Source: Ettlia oleoabundans (Eukaryota > Chlorophyta > Chlorophyceae > Chlamydomonadales). From it: a stretch of 64,000 bases of DNA. Within the stretch, counting starts at the first letter, position 1; the number at the start of each line of letters is the position of its first letter. Both the position numbers and the translations under genes were made by a program. The notes under the pieces are model-generated. The model was not told the DNA's origin. It saw nothing but the letters and a program-made list of their open reading frames with translations, and searched no databases. This document shows positions 9,986-22,843 of the stretch, piece after piece. The stretch covers positions 1-64,000 of the forward strand of contig JAAMXP010000508.1 in the NCBI GenBank assembly GCA_019693395.1, in the 5' to 3' direction.

Positions 9986-12569
9986 TCAACCCTCCCTACC
10001 CCGCTTGCCGCCACCCCGCTGCTTGTCCACTCCCCTCACGCCATCCTTGGTCACCCGATACTCTGCCGAGCGAGCAGGCTGGGTGGGTGACTTGTAGATA
10101 AAGGCACAGCGTCTGCCCTCTTGCCAGTGTAGGATAATTCGGGAGGTGGCGGCGTGGGCCCACGAGTCGCCTAACGCGGGCACTAATCGCGCCGCTGCGT
10201 CTGCTGTTCCGTCCGTCGCTGCGGCACCGCCAGTGCCGCTGCTGCTGGATCCCAGCTTGGTGGTGACCTGGTTCATCAGCACCACCTGCAGCCAGGTGCA
10301 CGGTGGTCGATGGTGGGGAGCAGGATGGGGCAGGCTGGCATGTGCAGCAGCGTGAAGACATCCAGAACCCGGCACCAGCACCGGTGGTGGGTAGCTGGCC
10401 TGCACACTATTCTAAAGCGTAATCAAGCAGTTGTAAATCGGGCTACCCAGCACAGCAAAAGCAACCGCCCCACAAGGTTATTAAGCCGCCCCACTCGGCC
10501 AACTCATCACGCAGTGAGTCATCTCCCTCACCACCACCACTATACCGCCAGTGCCATCACACAACAAGGACCTGCTCCCCCGCCGCGCCACTCGCGGCAC
10601 CACTTACCCCCATCTATACCCCCACCACCACTCACCGCCACATCCCGCTCCCCCGCCAGCGCCATGAGCTGCTGCGCCATCTGTGCCAGTTGACGTGTGC
10701 GTGCCGCCATGTCAGCATACTCCTGCCTGAAGTGGAATGTTACGCTGTCTACGACCACCAGACGGATGGACGGGTGCTGTTGCAGGTAGGTGGGCAGCAG
10801 CTCAATTGCTGCAAGCTGCAGTGGCAGCAGCACACACGACAGGGCTGGTGTTGAGGAAGCAGGGGCCCTAAGAAGCAGAGGGGAAGGTGAGCATGCACAC
10901 AGCGGTTTCAGTGCTGCTTTTGACATTGACATTCCACATCCAGAGGCAAATCGACGCTAAAAGTCATTGGGCAACAGGCACTAACCTCAGGAAGCAGCTC
11001 ACACACAGCACCCCACAGCTACCAGATCCCACCCCACCTGCTGATACAGGTACCAACATCATCCAGCAACAACGCACCCCAACTATACCTTTTCAGGATT
11101 ATACACCACACATTACATACCAGCCCCCGCCCACCTGTTCCACATGATCCCGTATTCGAAAGTAGTGGATGTTGGCCAGCAGCTGGTCACGACTGAGCGC
11201 CGCAGCGGCAGCTGCCTTTGCTGCATCACCCTTGTTGGCTGCTACCCTGTGGAGATGGGTGAGGAAGGCGTCGGCCATCTGGCAGCAGCGCTCCAGCATG
11301 AAGGAACCCTCTGCAGTAGCCAGAGAAGGCTGGGGGAGAATGTCTGTGTTTTCCGGAGAAAAGGCAGCTAAAGCTTGCTGCCAAATCCGGGTGCAAATCA
11401 GCTTGCCGCTTGTGACTGTGATGTTGGGTTCACCTGGCTGCGGTGGCTGCATCTCAAAATCATAGCAGGTACAGCGGCGCGCACATCCCCCCTGCACCTG
11501 TGTCTATGTATACCGCGGCACCTGCTAGTCCTGCAAACACTGCAGGCAGCTGCACATCCAGAGCCAGCTGCATACCAAGCTGTGTCTTGCCCACGCCTGG
11601 CACGCCGCTGCAGCGATGTACAGAACGCTGTGTGAGTGCGTGTGGATGCATGTCCAATGAGCATACGGAAGGGGGTGGTGGTTTGTGGTGTGGTGAGGAA
11701 GATACTTAGAAAGGAGCAGGAGCAGGTCCAGGGAACTTGCCTGTGTATCTGTGTGAGCAGTCAGATTCACGCAAGTGTGCTGGCGACACCTGGCTCCAGC
11801 ATTGGCCAACAGGTCTTCACGCAAGGCAGGTGCCAGGCCACGGCTATCAGCTCCTCAACCTCCATCCATCAGCTCAACCAAGCCGCACAAACGTAGCTGC
11901 TCGCCAACCCCAAAATCTACTATTCCAGCACTCACCAGAACTCAGTGATGGCCCCAGTCTCCACACCGCCCCCAAGGATCCCATCCAGGCCGGCAGCAAA
12001 TGTGATGATCCGCCGCGCCGCCACCTCCCGCTCATATATCTGACGCGCCGACAGAGCGTGGCTGGCTGCCGCCGCTGCTGGCTGCACACGCTCTGGAGCC
12101 GCAAGCTTTAACACCTCAAGCGCTTCCTCATGTGTAAGCTGCGCTTCTGCAGAATGAGAGGTGATTGTTCAAAAGGTGATGACCTGGCAGCAGCAGGGGG
12201 TGACAGCAGAAGAGTCCAAAGCTACTTCATGCAGCAGCCCTGCTTGCCATACCTTCTACCATGCATGTGGACGCATGTTTATGAGTCGTGTGCAATGGAG
12301 TCAAGCCACTTTGTATGGGCAAGCGCAAGGACATGGGCAAGTTGCCCAGTTGGGCGGTAGGCTGAACTGGCGAGAGCGCACAGCGGTCGGCAATGGCAGT
12401 GGGTTGGCCGCCGCCCTCCGCATGACGCCATACCTGTGGCTAGCTCCACTGGACCGGCCACAGCGGCTACATCTGCGTTGGTTCTGAAGCCAGCACATTG
12501 CAGCTTGTGTCGCACTGTAGGGTTGAGCGGCAACCCCACAATGTCCAGACGCGGGGCCAAGGCCATCAT
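9986..12569 (-). CDS. RAD51C: DNA repair protein RAD51C
   Basis: RAD51 paralogue acting in homologous recombination and meiosis as part of the RAD51B-C-D-XRCC2 and RAD51C-XRCC3 complexes. Exons in coding order: 12434-12569, 11936-12146, 11498-11607, 11135-11310, 10636-10815, 9986-10285; 370 residues against 376 in human. N-terminal DNA-binding region: [16 protein letters not shown]. Walker [10 protein letters not shown] follows the conserved GAITEFC. Then [22 protein letters not shown], Walker [13 protein letters not shown], and the C-terminal [20 protein letters not shown] and YKSPTQ segments typical of RAD51C. The tail is basic and Gly-rich ([12 protein letters not shown]), where a nuclear localisation signal sits in other species. 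All junctions keep phase. Confidence 0.95.
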
Positions 12570-13249
12570 TTATACAGCTGCAACCAAAGAAGGGCCCCTC
12601 TGCGTCAACTGATCACTTGCTCGCCGGGCTTGCAAATTTGTCGACAACTGGACACTCCGCTGCTGCAACGGGGCCCCCAAACCATACAGAACGGCAGCAG
12701 CAATGTATCGATCCCGCCGCACCACGCAGACCGGACAAAACCCTGAAAAGCAACTTGCCGCTGAGCTGCCGCCAGACGGCCCGGTGCTGCAAGTCAAACC
12801 ACAGCACGCCCATGCATGGGCGTCCCCCGATTCTTCTGTCTAGTGGTTCCTATTGATGAAACCAGCATCTGAGTACATCCGCATGTGCCTTGGCGCTAAG
12901 CAAGACTACTGCAGTTGCATGCACAGCAGCAGTGGCTGTGACCACGTATTCACCAATGGATAGCTGACAATAAGCGATCAGAATGGAAAGGGCAGAAGTA
13001 CCGGAACCCAATATAAAAGGAGAAATCTGGCGGTTTCAACCAACATAGAGCAAATCAGCAAATATGAACGGAGGCTGTTGTGAAGTGACATCGGACCCGG
13101 CGCTAGGCCCATGCGGGATGGCGGCGGTTGAGTTTGGTGGGACAACGCGGGGTTGGGGGGTAGCACAGTATGTGGCAACACAGCAACGAAATTTTCTGCT
13201 TGATGTCCCGCATTTTCGCTTGCAACTAATATCGCCAACAGGTGGCTCT
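12570..13249. other. RAD51C promoter and 3' region of the membrane-protein gene
   Basis: 680 bases without a supported gene. It contains the RAD51C upstream region and the 3' UTR of the minus-strand membrane-protein gene ending at 13250. I saw no RNA gene or repeat. Confidence 0.5.
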
Positions 13250-14505
13250 TTAGACCTCGCTGGCAGGTGCCGGGCTGGCCGGCGGCGCCTGGGAGGTGAC
13301 CGATTGCTTGGGCGAGTCCAAGCCCGCGGGTGGAGCGGTAGAAGGAGCAGCCCCAGCGTCCTGCATGGGATATGAAGCGGTGCAAGTGACGCCAGCAACA
13401 GCCAAGCATTGATTGCCCCACCATCGCTTCAGACAGCAACAACGAACGACAGTGGCAGGATGTCAGCATGGGGAACAGCTGTCCGTATGGCAGGGGGACG
13501 CACCGGCTTGGGACGGCGGCCGCACTGCAGGGGCTGGGTGCCATCCTCAGTCAGACCATAGTAGATGATCTGGAGCATGTTGAAGATGAGTACCAAAATG
13601 GAGCCTGCCAGAGCGGCGCGAACTCGGGATTTGTCCCTGCATGAACAGTTGGCAAGCGCAGTTGATACGCCAGCCAGCCTGGGACAACAGTCTAGGCCAA
13701 ATGGAAGCCGCTACACTGCAAACACATCGCACATGTCACAGGAGTGCTACACACACTTGCATGTGTCTCTCACATTGTGCTGAAATCCAAGTCAACGTTG
13801 TTCTCCCATGCCACAATCATCCAAACCACGCTGACCTGCATTATAGGAACAGTACACGAAGGAAAGCGTTGTGGTAACTTGCTTGCCTTCAGCAGTTACT
13901 GAGCTGCTTCAAAGTCCAGCTTGTGAACCACAAATTAACTGCTAGAGGCGTGATCAAGCTGCTTCAAGTGAACACATACATGTTTACTTCCGTGGTGCTG
14001 GCACCCCTTTTTGTCGGGGAGTAGACACACTGTTGATTCGGGGCGATTACCATCAGCAGCATGTGAGTTCGGAGCCTGACGCAGCTGAGGTTCCCAATCG
14101 CCACTATCGCCCCGAAAATGAGCAGGAAGAACTGCGACCAAACCGCCCTGCAGGTAAATGGTGGGAAATGAGCTTGGCACGACAATGACGACGCATCCGA
14201 CCTGTGATATACAAGTCCAGAGTGATATCAATAGTTCAACTGCCCAGCTGCTCACTCACCACCAGGCAAGCGCGGTTGTTGACTGTTTCACTCCACTAAT
14301 TGCATCAATAGATGCCTGCAACGTAAACAAAGATCCATAGAAAGTCGAACAGGTTTTCTGCGGGGGGCCTGTTGGCGGAGCCCGCGCGCCACAGGAGGCG
14401 GCGCAGCGCCGTGACGTGAAAAGGTCTCCTCACCACTCCTGCCATGGCAATAATCCAGCTTATAGCTCCGCAAGCAGTAAGTATGAGCGTGATGAAGTCC
14501 GCCAT
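13250..14505 (-). CDS. Small multi-pass membrane protein, unknown family
   Basis: I do not recognise the family. Supported coding segments in order: 14434-14505 (MADFITLILTACGAISWIIA, one hydrophobic segment), 14260-14315 (DAISGVKQSTTALAWW), an exon from 14147 down to about 14051 (FFLLIFGAIVAIG, second segment), 13504-13636 (ALAGSILVLIFNMLQIIYYG, third segment), and 13250-13360 (Pro/Ala-rich tail ending PAPASEV). The first two junctions and the last keep phase. The middle is not resolved: a possible extra exon near 13830-13890 (LSFVYCSYNA) lies between the third and fourth listed segments. An in-frame ATG at 14760 would add 85 residues, but 14505 looks more natural. At least three, probably four, membrane helices. 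Confidence 0.55.
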
Positions 14506-15112
14506 GGTTGTCAGTCGGAAGTGTGTAGTTGAGTGCTCAGATGACGGGATGCGGGCGGGGTGCGCGAGCACAACCGCGAAGAAGCAGGCCCCCTCAGCGC
14601 TTTCAAAGGGCCTCAGCAAGAGCAGAATAGAGTCTGGTGCTGGAAAGCTCTCAGCAAGGGCGGATAAGGCCTTGCACAACACCTTCCCTACACCTCCCCT
14701 CGGTAGTGCCCCTCCGGTGACACACAGCTTTATGCTCAGCTTACTGCAGTCGACAGGCATGTAGGCCCGGTGAGCGAGCGCGGGCTGCCTCAGGGTGGGC
14801 AGACCCAGATCCTAGTCCTGCCGCCGGCATAAGAGTTGCCGCCGCTCTGGGGGCTGCACCTGAGCTTTGCTTGTTTACAACCGAAGCTCATTTGGGTGGT
14901 AGACTTACGTGCGCTCAAGGTACATGTAGCAGAGGCTTTTAGATGGAATCTGCTGCTAGCATGATATCTCACCACACACCCCGCCCTGTGCTCTTGCCGC
15001 TTGTTGGGAGGGCAGCCCTCGGTGCAGGCATGCTAGCACTCGGTTGCCAGGGCCCCTGAGCCGATGGCACAAATTGGCTAGAAATTTGCATGAGATTGCC
15101 CTCCTGGCCTTG
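14506..15112. other. Upstream region of the membrane-protein gene and MNS1 3' UTR
   Basis: No supported gene. A minus-strand TGTAA signal (TTACA on plus at 14875-14879) lies about 235 bases past the MNS1 stop. An open minus-strand frame runs into the membrane-protein start from 14760 and is probably 5' UTR. Confidence 0.5.
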
Positions 15113-18100
15113 TTATTCCTGCCAGCCCTGCGAGTGTCCAGCTGGGTGCCCTGCCACCCTGCCACCCTGCATGGCTGCCTCAGAACCGCTTGGCGGCATT
15201 TGCTGGCTGCTCAAAGCAGGCTGGACCATAATGCCCTGCACTTGCTGGTGCCTGCTGGAATCCATCAAGCTGAGCTCCTCCATGCTCTACAGGATATTGA
15301 AAAGCAAGATATGAACACGCATGACAACTAATGGCGGTGCAAACCATCTGACCTGTACCGCTCGACCCCCACTGGGCAGCCCCCTATGCCTTCATATGCA
15401 CGTGCTCATCACTCCCTACACCACCTTGAGAGCAGGCAGGCAGGCAGGCAGGCCAGCAGCACCTACCTGCACTGCACCCTTCGGCAGGTAGTCCTTCAAG
15501 TGCGCTGCCTGTTGCAGCATGCGCTGCCTCTCTGCCATCACAATGGCTGCCTTGCGGGCCTCCTCCTCAGCTTGCCGCCGCTCCTGAGCGTCCTCTGCCT
15601 CCTGCAGTAGCGAAGTGCACAAAGACACTGAGCGTGTGTTGGAGGCTCTGAACCTACAGAAGCAGCTTCCCGGTGCACCCAACTGCCCATGGTTTTGAAA
15701 CAACAGGGAATGTGGGGTCGGGGGTCAACAGTCAACAGGCGCTCACCCGCATGGCGATGTACAGCTGGCGGCGGTAGGCCAGCAGGCGCTCCACCTCCCG
15801 CATGTGGGCTGCCTGCTTGGCGCGCCGATTCTGCGGCCAGAAAGGGTGCAAGTGATTCTGAGTTATGTGGCATGGCGTTGTGATGCAGCTTCGACTAGTA
15901 TCGCGAGCCACCCCATGCTGCTCTGCGAAATAGGCGACACCTGCTACGCCCTGGTGCAATGCCGCACCACCGCTGCCCCAAGGTGCACATGCACACCGGT
16001 CATCATGCTGCCAGCAGTGCCAAAGCGTCAGCAGCAATGCCCTGCTGCTGTCATTGCTACCTCCGCTGCCAGCCCCGACCAGAGCTGCCAGCCTGTCGGT
16101 GTTATCACTGCAGTCTCAGCTGCTACGGGCACCCCACCCCACCTGCATGTTCATCTGTTCCAGCCGATCCTCCTCAGCAAAGCGCTCCAGCATGCGCCGC
16201 CTGAACTCCTCCTCGTTGGCTCTCTCAGCCGCTCGGCGCTCAGCCTACAACACCGTGGGGCCCAGGCGGCAAGCCAGGGCAGCATTTGAGTGTGCTATAC
16301 TTCAGTATTACCTCTACAACAATCAAACTGCCCCAGTGCCGTCACAATGCTGCCGCCAGGGCACTCTAGCCTTTGTCTGCCTACAACTGACACCCACTGA
16401 AATGCATGCTGCAGCCGACAGCACAGGTCTTCTCACTTTGAGGCGTTTTTGGTATTCGTTTGCCTTCATCATCTCCCTCTTCATTGCCTCCTGCCGCTTG
16501 CGCCGCTCTTCTGCCGCACTGCGCGCCCGTTCAGCCGCCAGCTCAGCACGCAGCAGGTCAAGCAGCGCCTCCTCCTCCTCACGCCGAGCAGCCTCCTCCT
16601 CTTGCTGCCGCTTCAGAATTTCATATGCCCTGTGGCATGAAGCAAACCCGTCCAAGCAAATCCTTTTGTCAGGAGTACAACTTACTGCTTCAACAGCTGC
16701 AAAGCCCACCTCAATGCAACCGCCTGATGCGCCCAACCTTTGTCCGTCCCGCCTTCATCCCGGTACCCAGAGGTGTGCACCCACCTGTCCTGGACCTCCC
16801 GCTTGTTTGCCTGGCGTGCTGCCTCCTGCGCCTCACGCTCACGTCGCTTGCGCATGTACTCCTGAATCTCCCGCTCCTCAGCCGCCTCAGCCTCACGCTG
16901 CCTGCACGCGGCATCGTCAGTGCGGCAATAACAGCCCACAGAGATTCGGCAGACATTTATTATATGGCACCATTCACAACCTGCAGGAGGAAATGTCCCT
17001 TTTGCCAGGAGGCTGACTTCAGCTACCCGCACAACCTGCGTTAGCAGCCTGCAGCCCCACCCACCTCCGCTTGAGCTCCTGCTGCTGTGCCAGGAAGCGC
17101 TGGATGTCTGCCTGAGCATCCTGCTGGTGCCGCCGCCGAGCCTCGGCTGCAGCCTCTTCCTCCTCTTCTATGCGGCGTACAACCGCATCCACCATGGCTC
17201 GTTCCTTCTCAAACTCCTCCTGCAGCAAACACGTAAGGTGCAATGTGGAGTCAGCGTGATCAGATATGCATTTAGATGCCCATCTCTAGATAGAATGGGC
17301 ATCACATCATAAGGCCTATGGCAAGGGAGCCTTTCCCATATACCTGCTGCTCTGCACAGCACGCTTAGAACGGAGGGCCACACATGCAGGGTGTGCTGTC
17401 CTGCCCTGCTCCCCTAGCTGCCCACCTTGGCTACACGCTGCAGCCTGCTGCGTTCCTCCATCTGCTGGCTAAGTGCCTGCCTAGCCTCCTCCTCCATTCG
17501 TGCACAATGTGCCGCCTCTGCCGCCTCCCGCGCTGCCGCTGCATCGCGCTGCTTAGCCATGACCGCCTCCATTGCGGCATTATACTCCCGCTCCCTCGCT
17601 ACTATAGCCGCTCGCTGTTCCTGCTGCTGCACCCGCTCCAGGTTGACCTCTGCGGCCTGTAGCTTCTCCTTGAGCTCTCGCAGCTCTGCGCTGCGTTCCA
17701 GCAGCAGCTGCACCTCACGCTGGTGCTTCCTGGCCTCCCAGTCCTTCGCCTCAGCCTCCGCTGCCGCTCGCTGCTCCTCCTCCAAGCGCTGCCGAGCAAG
17801 CTCTTGCAGCTCTTGGGCCTGAAGAGTAACACCATGGCATGAGGCATGTTTGGCTCGATCCTGATTGAAGTTCTGGAGCCACACGGGTGATGAGGCAGAC
17901 TGGGCAAAAGGCCACGGTGCCGCGTAGCTGCCCAGCACCCACCCGATGCCAAGCAGCAATCTGCGCTTCCTCATGCTCCCTTTCCTGTGCTTCCCGCGCT
18001 TTGGCCAGTGCCTCAAGCTTCTCCTGCAGTGGCAAACTCATGGAGGCATGTCGGTGCTTACAGGCGGAACAGCATCATGTTCCCAGAGGGCCAGACCTCA

Positions 18101-18206
18101 CCTTGTGCCGTGCCTGGGCTTCCATCGTGCGCTGTTGGGCCACATATCCCAGAATTTCCCTTCGCGCAGACTCCTGCTGACGCGCCCGCTCATGCCGGGC
18201 TGCCAT
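15113..18206 (-). CDS. MNS1: MNS1-like ciliary coiled-coil protein (trichoplein domain)
   Basis: Homologue of MNS1, a microtubule inner protein of motile-cilium doublets. Exons in coding order: 18102-18206, 17943-18023, 17426-17818, 17065-17219, 16785-16901, 16437-16629, 16143-16244, 15747-15830, 15467-15601, 15113-15286; 512 residues (human about 495). Nearly the whole chain is charged coiled coil rich in Glu, Arg, Gln and Ala. The C-terminal third carries the diagnostic run EEEFRRRMLERFAEEDRLEQ, NRRAKQAAHMREVERLL and LKDYLPKGAV. All phases join. The ATG at 18206 follows a TTGCAG acceptor-like site by two bases, so an upstream non-coding or short coding exon is possible. A short AGGC tandem repeat (15433-15452) lies just after the donor of exon 9. 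Confidence 0.9.
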
Positions 18207-19116
18207 GGCTGCAACAAGAAACGGAACAGGAGGTGGCATTGGTGGTGGAGGCGGGCGGCGGCAGGGTTGCGGCAGATAGGCGGCCACGACCGGATTTGAT
18301 AGCTCTCGCGCAGAAAGCCAACCAATTGCAGAGCGGCGACAACACGGGCTGCGAACGCAGGCGCAAGACCAACCGTGGCGCATTGGAAGGGCTGTCGGGC
18401 GCTTCGGGCTGCGTTGACGAGCGAACCCGGGCCAAAACAGTTGCGTGCGCGCAATGGGGTGACGACGCAACTGACCACTTGTGACTAAGGTTCAGACTCG
18501 GTCAACCACACCATTCACAGCTGGCCACCTGGCGCCAAGCCCGCAAAAAGGGATCCCACCGGCTGGCAGCTAATGTTGTGAGCTGCTGAGAGTTTGCGTC
18601 CATCTGCGCGGGCCAAACACCTGGCACCTTTTTCATACTGTGCTGATGTTACAAGGGGGGCAGGTGTTGTTCATTAATGTCAGATGCCGAGGGCAGCGAG
18701 GTTTGGTGAATGGAGAATCGCGCAGGCTTAAGTTGCCAGGTAGGAAGAGCCGCGGGGAGAACAGGAGATCAGGGGTTGCAGAGGGGAAGGGAAGAGGGCA
18801 GGGAGAAAAACAGAACAACGAAGAAACCAACAAAGAACAAACAAACTGGTCGGCGCAGGAAAAAACAGCGCGTGTGGGGCTGCTGCAGCTACAAGTGGCT
18901 GCGCAGCTTGAGCTGAGACATGCGGGACAGGCAAATCAACCCTTGAAATAAACCGGCTTTTTGGCAAGAACACATGCGCGCGTCTTGAATAATCTATTGG
19001 CAGCACAATCGTGCACGCCCATGCTTATGCGTGGGGGCGGCGTAATGGCTGCAAGTGGCTGCGCCCACTACTGCGGAACCCGCAGCCGGGGCGGCAAGCT
19101 GGTTGTTAAGACAAGC
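18207..19116. other. MNS1 upstream region and GIP1-like 3' UTR
   Basis: 910 bases with no supported gene. A minus-strand TGTAA (TTACA on plus near 18646) is a candidate poly(A) signal for the gene ending at 19117. Purine-rich tract around 18735-18850. Confidence 0.45.
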
Positions 19117-22100
19117 TCACTGCTTGAAGTTCAGGCCCTGGCTCCCACCCTGCTGATTATAGTACTGGCCATATCCCTGCTGGCCATAGCCGGCTTGACC
19201 GTACGCCTGCTGGGCATACGCCTGCTGGTTGTAGCCCTGCTGGTTGTATGCCTGCTGGGTCTGGCCCTGAGCGTTGTACAGGGTTTCCTTGTCGGTCTTG
19301 CCGCCAGTGTAACCTGCACCAGGAAGAATATGAGCATAGGGTTAGCAGAGGTGTTATGGCTGGGAGACTCCTTACGCTAGGTGACGCCTCAAATCGTGCA
19401 ACTTGATGACTTAGCTACCTCTAAGGACGGGCTGCATGAGACCCACCTGCTACCAAAGCACCACCTGATAAGGCCCACCAACAGCTGCTCATCATTTACC
19501 AAAGCCCTCAAACCCCAACCGGCTGTCAACACCCAACACCCACCAACCATACCAGCTGGAAGTGGCCAGACAGATAGGCAGCTTGCACCAAAGCTTGCAC
19601 ACCTGTGGTGGCGCTCGCGTCCTCATACAGACCGTAGCCAGCCTGGCCATAGCCCGCCTGCTGAGGGTATTTTGGCGCGCCATAGGTCTGCCCGCCCTGA
19701 GGAGGGTACCCGCCAGCGGGCTGGCTGTAACCGGGGTAGCCATAGCCGGGGTAGCCATAGGGGTTGGGCATGTAGGGGTACTGCAGGACAAAAGACAGGT
19801 GACAAGCAGTTCAGGAGCATGACACGAATAGAGACCATCGCCACAGCGAGGGCGAGGCTTCCCAAACTGTGCGGGGCTTCCCAAACCCCCGCCTTGCACC
19901 ACGTAAGCCACCTCCCAATCCAGCCCGGCTCATCGCTGCAGCAACCACCTGGGGCATGCCGTAGCCATAAGCGCCAATACCGCCATATGGCATCTGGGGC
20001 ATGGTGGGGGCGCCAGCAGCACCCTGAGCGCCAGCAGCGGGCTGCTCCTGAGGCTTAGCGCCAGCACCAGCGCCATACTGCTTGCGATCCTGGCGGCCAC
20101 CCTGCTGGCCATAGCCCTGCTGTTGCTGGGGCTGCTGCTGGGCTGCGGCAGCAGCGGAGGCAGCCTGCTGCTGCTGCTGCTGGGCATAGTAGCCAGCGGC
20201 ATCGTAGGCAGCCTGCTGGGTGGCAGCTGCCTGCTGGCCATGCTGAGTCTGCGTGGTCTGCTGCTGGGAAGCCTGCTGGGCCACCTGCTGTGGCTTGGCA
20301 GCTGCGGCGGAGGCGGCGGGCTGGGCGTAAGCGGCATAACCGCCGTAAGCCTGTTGCTGCGCAGCATAGCCGGCATACTGCTGAGCTGCAGCGGCAGCCT
20401 GGGCAGCGTCGACCGTGGGCTTGGCAACAGCGGGGGCGGCAGCAGCTGCCTGGGCCTGGTAGCCCTGGAATGCAGCCTCAGCGGCCTTTTGCTGGGCGCT
20501 GGCGGGGGCGGCGGCCTGCTCAGCAGGCTTGGCTGCTGCAACATGGGAGTTGGAAAAGGAGAATGCACATAAGTGGCCTCGCCACAATGACTACTTCTGC
20601 ACAAGACGCTGGAAAAGCACTGAATGGGGAATTGATTGAATGCGCTGCCTATGACATGCTCTTGTCGCCGTCAGCAAGTGCTTCGGCAGGACCTTAGCAT
20701 CAACGGTTCGGCAAGTAGTGCGGCAAAAGCCATGATACACACCCGCACCGGCGTCAAAGGAGGCAAAGCCAGTGCCGTAGTCGCCGGTGGTGGTGCCAAA
20801 GTTGAGCTGTCCAAACTGCAGCATGGTGCCGTCAACAGAGGGTGCAGCGGTGGTGGCCGGTGCTGGCTGCGCTGCGGCGCTGGGCATCAGCACCGAGTTG
20901 GCAGCGGGCGCTTCCTCATGCTGGGCTGAGGGAGCAGCAGGGGCCTGCAGGGCGACAGGAAGGGGCAGCAACATCGGCAGCAGCAGGGTTAATATCATTG
21001 GCTGGAAAGCTGACAAGAAGTACCCGCTGTACAGGCAGGCGAAAAAACCTGGCAAGCAGCCTGATGATGCTACTGTTCAAAACATAGCAGTGCTGTTTTG
21101 GGCACAGGCTGGATGCGTAGTCTAGCTCAACGCAGCACGAGCGGGGTGAAGGAGCCCAGCAACCAACAAACCTGCGAAGTAGTGGTGCCAGCCAGCGCGG
21201 ACATGAGGTTAAGACCAGCAGAGGCAGCTGCACCAGAGGACGTCGCGGGGGCCGCCGCAGGCTTGCCCCACGCTGACGTTGCGGGCATGGCTGTAGCTGC
21301 TGCTGCGGGCTCCGCGGCGGTGGCCGGCTGGTAGGGCTGACCCATGGCGCCAAGGCCCAGGCCACTGCTGATCTGAGAGCTGCTGGCATCGGGGGCGCCA
21401 GCCGCTGAGGCCAGGGTGCTTGTAGGCTGCTCCACAGCAGGCGCAGCCGAGGCAGGAACTGCAGGCGCAGGTGCCGCTGCCACCGGCGCAGGCGCTGGGG
21501 CTGCTGCGGGGGCCTGGGCCGCAGGGGAGGCTGCTGCAGGCGCCTGCGCGGGGGCAGGGGCTGCTGCGGGGCCCGCGGCCTTGGCCCTCAACACATCAGC
21601 CATCGTGCGCGCAGCTGGTGCAGCAGGAGCGGTAGACGTGGGCGTCGCCACATCTCCTGGTGCCTTGGAATATGTGGAAGCAGGAGCGGGTGCAGGCTCT
21701 GAGGCTGCTGGGGTAGAGCTGAAAGGTACCTCCTCTTCAGCCGGCGCCACGGTGGGCTCTGCTGCGGTGTCTGCTGCAGGGCGAGGTGCGCCATAGCCGC
21801 CACGACCTGCATAAGGTGGCAACAAATGATTGAAAGGCGATCAGCGGTTTGCAATAATCAGGGCACTGTGGTCCTTACCCGTGTGAAGCTCAGCAGCAAC
21901 TGCTGCGCCTCGGCAACATGTCACGGCACGACGAATCCTTATACAGTCATGGATCACCCTTGCACTCACCACGACTGCCATTAAAGCCCCTGCCGCTGCT
22001 GCCCCTGCCACCGCGCCCGCTGAACCCGCCCGACTGAGCCCGCTGCCGTGACTCGGACTGCCTGTCCTTCACGTCACGTGCCTCCCGCTGCACACAGAAG

Positions 22101-22843
22101 GGCGGCAGCGGAGAAAAAAGCTCAAGATGGGCACGGCCGCTGACTGGATGACACAAAAAACAACAAAGCGTAGAACGTATGCATCAAGAGCGCCGCAAGC
22201 TACCCAATGCCCGAGCAGACCCCGCACGACTCCGACAAGAGTGTGTTGCGAAAATGCGCGTTGACCAGGCTTCTCTGGGTGCACCCACCTCCTTGCGCCT
22301 TTGCTCCCTTGTTTTGACTTGCTGGAAGGGATCTGCAGGTAGGCTTGGGGGCAAGAGTGGTCAAACACATACCTTGATGGCAAGGGCAACCTCGCTGCCC
22401 CTTACAAAATGCACCCAACCTCCAGCGAGAGCGGCTGCCACCCTTCCCGCCCAGCGGCGCCGCTCACTGTCAATAAGTCTGCTGGTGGCCTCATTGACGT
22501 CGTAGTTGCACTCCGCCAGCCTGCAAGCGGCAGGAAAATGACCTTGAGGGCACACAGAGGCAGCAGGGTTGACCAGGCGTCCCTGATCGGCCGCATGGCA
22601 AACTGCAGGCGGGGCGGCACTCACATGGCGGAAATCTCCTCTTCCTGGGCTCCTGTGGCCTCTTTGATGCTGTCGATAATCTGCAAGTGCAGGGGGAGGC
22701 CCATCTCAGCGAACTGTCGAGGGTCTGCGACCTGCGGCGCCGATGGTGCCGTGCACGGCGCTGGCCGTAAAACTCACTTTTTTGGGAGCCGTGGGAGGCT
22801 TCTTCAATGCAGCCGTCGCTGCGGGCTTGCGCACTGAGGCCAT
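19117..22843 (-). CDS. GBF-interacting protein 1-like, with Q/Y/G-rich C-terminus
   Basis: Plant-type GIP1 (DUF1296) relative; Arabidopsis GIP1 binds G-box factors and acts as a coactivator. Exons in coding order: 22778-22843, 22625-22731, 22468-22520, 22289-22332, 21970-22087, 21172-21806, 20743-20944, 19949-20535, 19603-19780, 19117-19313; 728 residues, all in phase. Residues about 23-75 form the UBA/CUE-like GIP1_N domain ([46 protein letters not shown]). Then an RGG-type stretch ([12 protein letters not shown]), a long Ala/Pro-rich region, and a C-terminal half rich in Gln, Tyr and Gly with GYGQ/YNQQ repeats. The tail resembles prion-like domains of RNA-binding proteins. No RRM is present, so an RNA role is inference. 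Confidence 0.85.

Noticed and set aside
20123..21796. Long plus-strand Leu/Gly- and Ala/Gly-rich frames opposite the GIP1-like gene
   Set aside because: These are complements of GCN/CAG repeats in the minus-strand gene and show no splice or homology support.
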